In this document: in pieces, positions 1 to 5,866 of the stretch
Layout of the letters: each line of letters begins with the position of its first letter
How positions within the stretch are numbered: the stretch's first letter is position 1
Assembly (NCBI GenBank): GCA_046594105.1
Contig: JBKJQB010000052.1
Location: 1 to 7,330 of the forward strand
Reading direction: 5' to 3'
Source: JBDSGC01 sp046594105
GTDB lineage: Bacteria > Acidobacteriota > Thermoanaerobaculia > Gp7-AA8
DNA: 7,330 nucleotides
Made by a program: the position numbers and the translations under genes
Notes under the pieces: model-generated
Seen by the model: only the letters and a program-made list of their open reading frames with translations
Told to the model about the DNA's origin: nothing
Databases searched by the model: none

Positions 1-85
1 GCCGCTCCACGGCTTCGTAGACCTGGCCCCGACCGAATCCCAGCGCTGACGCGCTGGGCTACGGAGATTCCGCCGCTCCGCGGCT
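1..85. repeat. Near-identical 14-bp direct repeats flanking a palindrome
   Basis: GCCGCTCCACGGCT at 1-14 and GCCGCTCCGCGGCT at 72-85 differ by one base. The second copy is itself a small hairpin (GCCGC-TCC-GCGGC); in the first the stem has one mismatch. Between them lies the palindrome at 39-58. A short outer inverted pair, CGTAG at 16-20 and CTACG at 59-63, also surrounds the palindrome on unequal arms. The left copy starts at the window edge, so the unit may be longer. The arrangement resembles clustered extragenic palindromes; membership of a named family cannot be shown from one locus. Confidence 0.55.
39..58. repeat. REP-like palindrome, 8-bp stem with 4-nt loop
   Basis: CCCAGCGC (39-46), loop TGAC (47-50) and GCGCTGGG (51-58) form a perfect 8-bp GC-rich stem. 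It lies outside any gene, downstream of the TPR gene relative to its transcription. No T-run follows on either strand, so it is a poor fit for an intrinsic terminator. Size and composition match repetitive extragenic palindromic (REP) units that are dispersed by RAYT-type transposases in many GC-rich bacteria. Assignment to that class is inference, and no RAYT gene is in the window. Confidence 0.6.
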
Positions 86-99
86 CTCCGCATCGTCCA

Positions 100-146
100 G
101 ATCGAGCGCCCCAGGCCGGCACGGCAGAAAGTCCTGGAGCGCGATC
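100..146. repeat. Bulged intergenic hairpin
   Basis: Three nested complementary segments form one long imperfect stem: GATC (100-103) with GATC (143-146), GCGC (106-109) with GCGC (139-142), and CCAGG (111-115) with CCTGG (133-137). There is a 2-nt bulge at 104-105, one C/A mismatch (110/138) and a 17-nt loop. That gives 13 pairs in all. The 5' part of the stem and the loop contain GGCCGGCACGGC (114-125), a partial copy of the 26-bp repeat that brackets the gene block. It could be a structured 3' end of the TPR transcript or simply part of a repeat cluster. No U-tract supports termination. Confidence 0.4.
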
Positions 147-164
147 TTCGCGGAGCCTTGGGCA

Positions 165-190
165 ACCAACGCCGCCGGCCGTGCCGGCCC
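165..190. repeat. Left copy of perfect 26-bp inverted repeat
   Basis: This segment is the exact reverse complement of 7305-7330, 26 of 26 bases. It starts ACCAACGCC and ends GTGCCGGCCC. Inside it, GCCGGC (174-179), CGT and GCCGGC (183-188) make a 6-bp hairpin with a 3-nt loop. It ends 2 nt from the TPR stop codon, so it would be the first structure in that gene's 3' untranslated region. The match stops at the inner side (191 does not pair with 7304). Its outer limit is unknown because the other copy runs into the window edge. The hairpin lacks a U-tract. Confidence 0.8.
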
Positions 191-192
191 GG

Positions 193-1281
193 CTAGGCGA
201 TCTTCTGCAGCAGGGCCATGGCCTGCGGCTTCTTGTCGTACTTCACTTCGGTCGCGGCGATCTTCTCGAGGTAGGGGCGAGCGCGCACCGAATCGTTGCG
301 CTTGAGATGGGCCCGGGCGATCCAGAACCAGGTGTCGACCAGATACTCGTTCTCGCCGAAGCGGTGGGTCTGCACGGCCTTCTCGAAGGATTCCACAGCC
401 TGCTCGTAGCGCTCCTGGGCGTAAGCGATGCGCCCGAGGTGCGTCAGTGCATCGAAGGAATCGTAGGAATTCGGCTCCACATGTTCCAGCACTTTCCGGT
501 AGAACGAGTCTGCATTCGCATAATCGTGCCGGTCGAAATGGATGGCTCCGCAGAACAGCAGCGCGTTGCGGAAAAAGTATGAATTGAAAAACGGCTCGTT
601 GGAGTCGAACAGTTTCAGGGACTCCTCGAACAGTCGAAGCGCCTCGTCCTGATCGGCCAGGGCATAGGAGTTCAGGGCCTTGAGAGCCAGGGCCTGGGCC
701 GTCACGTTGTTGTTCTGTGAGTAGCGCATCGACTGCTCATGCAGATCCTTCGCTTTCACGAAGTCCTTCTCGTCGTGCGAGAGATGGCCCAGGATCACAT
801 ACGACTTGTACTTGATGTCGTTGGCCTCGTCGGATTCCTCGGAGGCACAGGCTTCGCTGAATCCGGTGCGGGCCGTGGCGGCGTCTCCAGCATGCAGAGC
901 GGCGACCGCGCGGTAGTAGGTCGCCTCCAGCTTGGTCAGCACGTTGCTGCCGTCGGCGGCCAGCTGGTCGATGAACTGCGTCACCAGCTGGGCCAGGATG
1001 CGGCTGTCCGAGGTGGCGTCCACGGTGAAGTTCTGCAGGTAGACCAGCCGGTTCTCCAGGATACGCATGAGCTCCAGCATCATGGTGACCCGTTGCGAGT
1101 CTTCTGTGGTCTGTCTGAACAGGGTGGCCAGCTTGCGCTGGATGGCGTCGTACTCCTGCTCGTAGGAGCGCGATTGGGCTTCGGAGATCTCCCCCCGCTC
1201 GTTCTGCAGTTTCGTCTCGAGGGCTACACGCTGATCGACGAGAACTCGGATCTGCGCGGCCACTTCATTTCGATCGGGCAT
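193..1281 (-). CDS. Cytoplasmic coiled-coil / tetratricopeptide repeat protein
   Basis: The product has 362 residues. There is no signal peptide and no membrane segment, so it should be cytoplasmic. Residues about 6-60 are charged and heptad-like (VDQRVALETKLQ, EQEYDAIQRKLATLF), fitting a coiled coil. Helical TPR-type repeats follow at about 159-192, 196-227, 238-267, 278-303 and 314-345. The clearest are ALADQDEALRLFEESLKLF and AYAQERYEQAVESFEKAV. TPR arrays are protein-binding scaffolds; the partner cannot be read from the sequence. The frame stays open upstream to 1692, but that part lies inside RNase R and reads as arginine-rich shadow sequence, so the ATG at 1281 was chosen. A perfect AGGAGG lies 14 nt upstream of it, rather far. 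The gene is last in the run, 92 nt after rnr, and abuts a hairpin-bearing repeat. A role beside RNase R is only positional inference. Confidence 0.88.
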   Translation of the reverse strand: MPDRNEVAAQIRVLVDQRVALETKLQNERGEISEAQSRSYEQEYDAIQRKLATLFRQTTEDSQRVTMMLELMRILENRLVYLQNFTVDATSDSRILAQLVTQFIDQLAADGSNVLTKLEATYYRAVAALHAGDAATARTGFSEACASEESDEANDIKYKSYVILGHLSHDEKDFVKAKDLHEQSMRYSQNNNVTAQALALKALNSYALADQDEALRLFEESLKLFDSNEPFFNSYFFRNALLFCGAIHFDRHDYANADSFYRKVLEHVEPNSYDSFDALTHLGRIAYAQERYEQAVESFEKAVQTHRFGENEYLVDTWFWIARAHLKRNDSVRARPYLEKIAATEVKYDKKPQAMALLQKIA

Positions 1282-1373
1282 CGATGCGTCTTTCGCCTCC
1301 TGAGAATGGTACACCGCAGGTCTGCAGACGTTGGAAGAACTCCGGAGTCGCCGCGCCTGCCTGCCCGGGGGAA
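1282..1373 (-). promoter_or_regulatory. rnr-TPR spacer with two 10-bp palindromes
   Basis: This 92-nt gap separates the rnr stop from the TPR start and is the widest within the gene run. It holds two perfect 10-bp palindromes with no loop, GTCTGCAGAC (1320-1329) and ACTCCGGAGT (1339-1348), whose centres are 19 bp apart, close to two helical turns. Such sites fit dimeric DNA-binding proteins better than RNA hairpins. On the minus strand TACCAT (1310-1305) could serve as a weak -10 just downstream, but no convincing -35 is visible. A separate promoter for the TPR gene is therefore possible and unproven. Confidence 0.3.
1296..1301 (-). promoter_or_regulatory. AGGAGG ribosome binding site of the TPR gene, long spacing
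   Basis: The minus strand reads AGGAGG, followed by 14 nt and then the ATG at 1281. The core is a perfect Shine-Dalgarno sequence, but the gap is longer than the usual 5-9 nt. No in-frame ATG, GTG or TTG lies closer to it, and it is the strongest such motif near this start. It favours the ATG at 1281 over the long upstream extension. Confidence 0.6.
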
Positions 1374-3626
1374 TCAACGTTCGCGTTGTGCAATGGGCGA
1401 TCCACCGATTTCCAGCAGCCGGAATTCCAGCTGGTGCCGGTCCTCGTCGATCGATTTGACCTCGATGCGCACGTGATCGCCGAGGCGCATCTCGCGGGCG
1501 CTCGACTCGCCGCGCAGCCGGTGCTCCCGCTCCCGGAACTGCCAGAAATCGCCGCCGATGGTAGCGACCGGAACCATGCCCTGGACGAAAATCTCGTCCA
1601 GCTCCACGAAGAGGCCGAACGGCGCCACGCCTGCGACGATCCCGGTGAACTGGAGGCCCACCTTGTCGCGCATGAAGATCACTTTCTTCCACTCCAGGAC
1701 CTCACGCTCCGCCTCATCCGCTCGCCGCTCGCGCTCGCTGGCCTGAGCTGCGTACAGCGGATGGGCGCGCTCGACCTGCTCCAGCCTCGGCCCGTACAGC
1801 GCTCCGCTCTCGATCAACTCCGCCAGCCGCCGATGGACGATCAGATCGGGGTAGCGGCGGATCGGCGAGGTGAAATGGCAGTAGTGCTGAAGGCCCAGGG
1901 CGAAGTGCCCGATGTCCTCATCGGCGTAGGAAGCCCGCTTCATGGAGCGCAGGACGATGTTCGAGAGAAACCGCTCTTCCGGCGTGCCGGCCACCAGCTT
2001 CATGACGCGCTGCAGCTCGCCGGGGCGGATGTCTTCCACGTCTCCCCGCAAGGTCAGCTTGAATTCCTTGAGGATGTCCCGAAGATCCTGCAGCTTCTGG
2101 GGGTCGGGTTGCTGATGGACCCTGAAGATCCCCGGCTGGCTGGCGAACACGAGCTCCTGGGCCACCACTTCGTTGGCGGAGAGCATGAACTCTTCAATGA
2201 GCCGGTGCGCCACATTGCGCTCGGTCGGCTTGATCGCTTCGATGGCCCCCGCCGCATCGAGCATGACCTCCGCTTCCGGCAGATCGAAGTCGATGGAGCC
2301 GCGCTTCTCCCGTCGTATCCGCAGCACGTCATACAGCTCGTGCATGCGCCGGAATTCAGGCAGCAGACTGCCGTAGCGCTGGCGCAGCTCTTCGATGGGC
2401 GGCACCACCACGCCAGTGGGAGGAGGACCGCTGGGCTCGGCGATTCCTTCGCCCACCAGAATGGCATTGACGTTGGTGTAGGTCATCCGCTCGCGGGTGC
2501 GGATCACCGATTTGTAGACTTTGCGTTGGACGAACCGTCCGCGCCGGTCGATCTCCATGTCCACGGAGAACGTCAGCCGGTCGACGCGGGGATTGAGCGA
2601 GCAGATTCCGTTGGAGAGCCGCTCCGGAAGCATGGGCACGGCGCGGCCCGGGAAGTAAACGGAGGTCCCGCGCTCGAACGCTTCCTCATCGAGCTGGCTC
2701 CCCTCGCGAACGTAATGCGCGACATCGGCGATGTGTACGCCGAGGAGAAAGTTGCCGTTGGGCAGAACCTGGACCTCCACCGCGTCGTCGAAGTCTTTCG
2801 CCGTCTCCCCATCGATGGTCACGATGTTGTGATCGCGGAGATCGGTACGTCCCTTCAACGCCTCGGCCGGCACTTCGGTGGGGATGGCCTCGGCCTCGCG
2901 CAGGACTTCGCCAGGGAAGGCGTGCGGGATGTGAAACTTCCGGATGACCAGCTCGATGTCCACGCCGGGATCGCCCAGAAAGCCGATGACCTCCACCACC
3001 CGTCCTCGAGCCACGATGCTGGTGCGGTCGGGATAGCGATCGATCTCCACGTTGACCATCACGCCATCGGGCGCGCCCATGGTGGCGTCGGGATCGATGA
3101 CGATGTCGTGATCGAGGCGGGAGTCAAACGGGGTGACCAGCGGACGGTCCTGGTTCTGATGGAATCGACCGACCACGGTGCGGTGGGCCCGTCGCAGCAC
3201 CGTGGTCACCTCGCCGACGATGAGCTTGCGGTTGCGCAGCTTGTGGAACTGCGGCCTCTGCTTGTCGACCCGCACGATCACCAGGTCGCCATTCATGGCA
3301 CCCTTCATGGACTTGCGGTCGACATAGATATCGGACTCTTCGCTGCCGCCGAAGATGGTGCCATAGCCGTCGGGATGCACGCGGACGCTGCCGGAGTGAT
3401 AGGGGGTGAACTCCAGCAGGGAGTAGCGCTTACCGCGGACGGCGACGATGGCACCGTTCTGTTCGAGCTGTTCGACGGCGAGGGCGACTTGCTCGGGCGT
3501 GGCGTCGCTTTCCGTGAGGCGGCCGGCGATGTCCGCGACTGCCAGCAGACGGTTCCCACGCTGGCGGAGGAGCGTGACGATGGCAGCCTGAAGATCGTTC
3601 GGTGCAGGGATGGGAGAGGGAGACAA
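1374..3626 (-). CDS. rnr: Ribonuclease R (RNB-family 3'-5' exoribonuclease)
   Basis: A processive, hydrolytic 3'-5' exoribonuclease of the cytoplasm that degrades structured RNA, including mRNA fragments and defective rRNA. The 750 residues hold, in order: an N-terminal winged-helix domain (about 8-72); cold-shock/OB domains (about 77-150 and 160-245); the RNB catalytic domain (about 260-600); and a C-terminal S1 domain (about 655-740). The metal-binding aspartates D272, D278, D280 and D281 are all present in IDGETAKDFDDA, and the family signature FTSPIRRYPDLIVHR spans 585-599. The start is TTG at 3626. No ATG, GTG or TTG follows in frame until GTG at codon 83, which would remove the N-terminal domain. 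The protein ends about ten residues after S1, so it lacks the long lysine-rich tail of the 813-residue E. coli enzyme. The start lies 13 nt after the Fis-type stop, with only a weak ribosome binding site, which suggests coupling. Confidence 0.97.
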   Translation of the reverse strand: MSPSPIPAPNDLQAAIVTLLRQRGNRLLAVADIAGRLTESDATPEQVALAVEQLEQNGAIVAVRGKRYSLLEFTPYHSGSVRVHPDGYGTIFGGSEESDIYVDRKSMKGAMNGDLVIVRVDKQRPQFHKLRNRKLIVGEVTTVLRRAHRTVVGRFHQNQDRPLVTPFDSRLDHDIVIDPDATMGAPDGVMVNVEIDRYPDRTSIVARGRVVEVIGFLGDPGVDIELVIRKFHIPHAFPGEVLREAEAIPTEVPAEALKGRTDLRDHNIVTIDGETAKDFDDAVEVQVLPNGNFLLGVHIADVAHYVREGSQLDEEAFERGTSVYFPGRAVPMLPERLSNGICSLNPRVDRLTFSVDMEIDRRGRFVQRKVYKSVIRTRERMTYTNVNAILVGEGIAEPSGPPPTGVVVPPIEELRQRYGSLLPEFRRMHELYDVLRIRREKRGSIDFDLPEAEVMLDAAGAIEAIKPTERNVAHRLIEEFMLSANEVVAQELVFASQPGIFRVHQQPDPQKLQDLRDILKEFKLTLRGDVEDIRPGELQRVMKLVAGTPEERFLSNIVLRSMKRASYADEDIGHFALGLQHYCHFTSPIRRYPDLIVHRRLAELIESGALYGPRLEQVERAHPLYAAQASERERRADEAEREVLEWKKVIFMRDKVGLQFTGIVAGVAPFGLFVELDEIFVQGMVPVATIGGDFWQFREREHRLRGESSAREMRLGDHVRIEVKSIDEDRHQLEFRLLEIGGSPIAQRER

Positions 3627-3639
3627 CGGACGCTTCGGA

Positions 3640-3951
3640 CTAGCGCGAGGTGCGCGAGGCCTTTCCGTCGCGCGGCTTCGGCGCGGTCACCCGCTTCGCA
3701 GAAATGCGGCGGCGCATCGGACGCACGGAGTCGGCGAAGCCGTTGAGCATCGTCTGGGAACGCAGCTTGTTGTGAAGCGTGTTCCGGTGCACGCCGAGCG
3801 CCTTGGACGCCTGCGTCACGTTTCCGCGAGTGGCCGACATGGCGGCCACGATGTACTTGCCTTCGAACGCCTCGACAGCCTGCTCGAGAGTGATTCCGCT
3901 GGCAATCAATTCGCGGATGATTTGGTTCAAACGATCGTCAATGCTGACCAT
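3640..3951 (-). CDS. Small Fis-type helix-turn-helix DNA-binding protein with basic tail
   Basis: The 103-residue product has a Fis/HTH_8-type domain. Residues about 22-63 (LEQAVEAFEGKYIVAAM, then the helix-turn-helix NVTQASKALGVHRNTLHNKL at 44-63) match the DNA-binding end of Fis and of NtrC-type activators. No ATPase or receiver domain is attached. The N-terminal 20 residues are helical and may dimerise. In E. coli Fis the helix-turn-helix closes the protein. Here about 40 further residues follow, rich in Arg and Lys (R80-R82, K86, R87, K92, R94), likely to bind DNA non-specifically or RNA. The ATG at 3951 is preceded by GAGG with 8-nt spacing; a TTG directly before it is the alternative. 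The stop lies 13 nt before rnr, so the two are probably cotranscribed. Whether it regulates this cluster or acts as a nucleoid protein is unknown. Confidence 0.88.
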   Translation of the reverse strand: MVSIDDRLNQIIRELIASGITLEQAVEAFEGKYIVAAMSATRGNVTQASKALGVHRNTLHNKLRSQTMLNGFADSVRPMRRRISAKRVTAPKPRDGKASRTSR

Positions 3952-3959
3952 CAATGCGG

Positions 3960-3963
3960 CCTC
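3960..3963 (-). promoter_or_regulatory. Ribosome binding site of the Fis-type gene
   Basis: GAGG (within CTGAGGCC on the minus strand) lies 8 nt before the ATG at 3951. It supports that codon as start and independent translation of this gene even if it is cotranscribed with the YfhO gene. Confidence 0.6.
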
Positions 3964-3988
3964 AGGAATTCAACTTTTGGAGGAGCGG

Positions 3989-3996
3989 ATTCTATA
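3989..3996 (-). promoter_or_regulatory. Possible -10 element (TATAGAAT) ahead of the Fis-type gene
   Basis: The minus strand reads TATAGAAT across the YfhO stop codon, 37 nt before the Fis-type ATG. It is one of few AT-rich hexamers nearby and would give a leader of about 30 nt carrying the GAGG site. No good TTGACA-like box sits at 16-18 nt, so this is a weak call for an internal promoter separating the Fis-type/rnr pair from the upstream pair. Confidence 0.25.
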
Positions 3997-5866
3997 CCGC
4001 GCTCTTCTCGAAATGGATCGCATTTTTTTCTTCACCAGCAAACGTCTTTCCATCGCGGCGATGCTTGACAAACGCTCGTGAAAGGAGCAGGAGCAGCCCT
4101 CCTGTGATGGTGATGAACGATCCTGCAATGAGCGATGCAGGACGATAGCGCCAGATGATGGTGTGATGGCCCGCACGCGTTCGCACCGCGCGAAAGAGGC
4201 CCACCGCCACCGGCTCCGCTGCGATGCCGTCGACGGTGACGGACCAGCCACGATCGAGTTGCTGGGTCAGCACCACCAGACCGTCGGTGGGAGCATCGAC
4301 GGTGATGTGCGCAGCGCTGGTGGTGAACGCCAGCGACGAGGCTGCGACCACCGGCCGCTCATTCGCTGCCGCGCGGAAATAGGCCATCGGCCACCCGCCG
4401 CGGTTCCGGTACACCCGCACTCCCTCCACCTGTCCAACCACCGGCAGGGCGATCACCGAGCGGGAGGTCAGCAGGTAGCCCACCGCCATCGCATCGAGCA
4501 GGTCGGGACGAGGGCCGGTCACCGCGCGCTCGTACCCTTTCGAGTATTCCGCGGAGGAAAGAGGCGCGGCAGTCCAGGCGTCGAAGCGCCGGTCGAACAG
4601 GTTGAGGTATCCGGCCACCCACGCTCCGCGTTGCATCAGCGTGGAGCGGTCCATCCCCAGGCGGACCATCTTCGCATCCCGGCCCATGCCGCGCGCATGC
4701 GGCACCGGATGGAGATCGAAGGGCACGCTGGCCAGCAGTGTGCTGCTGTGCACCAGCACGTCCATGGCCACCACTACGGCGATGGCCAGATGCCATCGCG
4801 CCGGCACCACCCGATCGCACCCGATGGCTGCCAGAAGACAGAGACCGATCACCACCAGCGGCACCAGCCGCGCCGGGTAACGAAAGATCGTGAGCGGAAG
4901 GTGCGCCAGCATCGCCGCCATCGGCCGGAGATGGCCGCCCGACGCCACCGCGGCGCAGACGGCGATCGCAGCGAGCGTCCAGCGAACCACCGGGCGTCTC
5001 CATCCGAGCACCAGCCCGATCGCTGCGAGGATCGACGTCAGCAGACCGAGATAGATGATGGGGATGAACTGCTCCGACAATCGTTGATCGATCGGAGCGC
5101 TTCCGATGCTCGGTGGGAGCGCCAGGAACATCCAGTCCCTCCACGACACGGAGTCGCGAAGGATGTCCGCCGCCACGATGCCTCCTCCGGCGCGATCACT
5201 GGTGCGCACCATGGCCAGAAACGGCAGGAGTTGAATCGCGGATAGCGCAACCGTAGCCAGGGCGATGCGAAGAATGCCGCGGCGCCGGATCAGCGCGAAC
5301 ATCAGCGCTCCGCACGCCGCAAAGAACGGCTCTCCCGCCAGAAAGGACATGGCCATGGCCAGCGCCGAGAGATCGCCGTCCACCTGCGTCAGCGCGCACC
5401 ACAGCACCAGTGGGAGCCAGGCGAACGCGGTCAGGTTGTTGCCGACATCGAGAAGCGAAAGCGAGGGACCGCAGAACATCAGCGCCAGCGCCGCGGCGAG
5501 CGCGGCCCCGGGCGCGGCGAACCGCGAGAACAGCAGGAAGCCGCCGGCACCGAGCAGCATCACGTGAAGACAGAGGAACAGCACGTACGCCGCGGGAAAG
5601 GGAAGGATCAGGAACAGCCACGCCGGCGGGTAGAACACGGCGGTCTGCGGATTGGCCAGCCACGGCTCGCCCGAAGCGCTGTAGGGATTCCACAGTGGGA
5701 GGCGGCCATGGCTCAACTCCTGCGCGGTGAACCATCGCAGTGGTTGGAAGTAGTCGGCGTGATCGCGGAACGAGAACACCTCGCCGCGAAGGAGCGGACG
5801 GGCGAACAGCAGGAGTGCACCGGCAACGACGATGGCCAGAGCGACGCGACGGCCCATGAGGGTCAT
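3992..5866 (-). CDS. YfhO-type polytopic membrane protein (GT-C-like glycosyltransferase)
   Basis: The 624-residue inner-membrane protein begins with a TM helix (about 8-24) followed by an outer-face loop with FSFRDHADYFQPLRWF and LPLWNPYSASGEPWLANPQ. This pattern is typical of YfhO (PF09586) and related GT-C proteins, where an acidic loop residue such as D35 or D38 is a catalytic candidate. Further TM helices lie near 82-112, 120-136, 145-160, 165-195, 200-220, 267-288, 294-309, 333-350 and 358-375. A soluble part (about 380-575) contains the YfhO-like end PMAYFRAA...LDRGWSVTVDG...RAVRTRAGHHTIIWRYRP, then a last TM (577-597) and a charged tail. B. subtilis YfhO moves sugar from a lipid carrier to lipoteichoic acid; the acceptor here is unknown. 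At 624 residues it is shorter than many YfhO proteins (800 or more). Its ATG overlaps the peptidase stop as ATGA; a second ATG three codons in is possible. An A7 run lies near the 3' end. Confidence 0.85.
   Translation of the reverse strand: MTLMGRRVALAIVVAGALLLFARPLLRGEVFSFRDHADYFQPLRWFTAQELSHGRLPLWNPYSASGEPWLANPQTAVFYPPAWLFLILPFPAAYVLFLCLHVMLLGAGGFLLFSRFAAPGAALAAALALMFCGPSLSLLDVGNNLTAFAWLPLVLWCALTQVDGDLSALAMAMSFLAGEPFFAACGALMFALIRRRGILRIALATVALSAIQLLPFLAMVRTSDRAGGGIVAADILRDSVSWRDWMFLALPPSIGSAPIDQRLSEQFIPIIYLGLLTSILAAIGLVLGWRRPVVRWTLAAIAVCAAVASGGHLRPMAAMLAHLPLTIFRYPARLVPLVVIGLCLLAAIGCDRVVPARWHLAIAVVVAMDVLVHSSTLLASVPFDLHPVPHARGMGRDAKMVRLGMDRSTLMQRGAWVAGYLNLFDRRFDAWTAAPLSSAEYSKGYERAVTGPRPDLLDAMAVGYLLTSRSVIALPVVGQVEGVRVYRNRGGWPMAYFRAAANERPVVAASSLAFTTSAAHITVDAPTDGLVVLTQQLDRGWSVTVDGIAAEPVAVGLFRAVRTRAGHHTIIWRYRPASLIAGSFITITGGLLLLLSRAFVKHRRDGKTFAGEEKNAIHFEKSAV

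Noticed and set aside
165..190. Rho-independent terminator after the TPR gene
   Set aside because: The hairpin is GC-rich and well placed but is not followed by a T-run on the minus strand.
739..1476. 245-codon plus-strand frame opposite the TPR gene
   Set aside because: Codon-aligned shadow that crosses the TPR start and the end of rnr; no recognisable content.
1282..1692. N-terminal extension of the TPR protein to 499 residues
   Set aside because: It overlaps the conserved S1 domain of rnr, reads as Arg/Pro/Gly-rich low-complexity sequence, and the AGGAGG site lies nearer the ATG at 1281.
1284..3746. 820-codon open frame on the plus strand opposite rnr
   Set aside because: It is codon-aligned with rnr, so its stops would need TTA, CTA or TCA codons in rnr, which are rare in a GC-rich genome. 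Its product is low in recognisable domains and rich in His, Asp and Arg from mirrored codons, while rnr has complete motifs.
4163..5245. 360-codon plus-strand frame opposite the YfhO gene
   Set aside because: Same codon-aligned antisense effect; the translation is His/Arg-rich with no domain.
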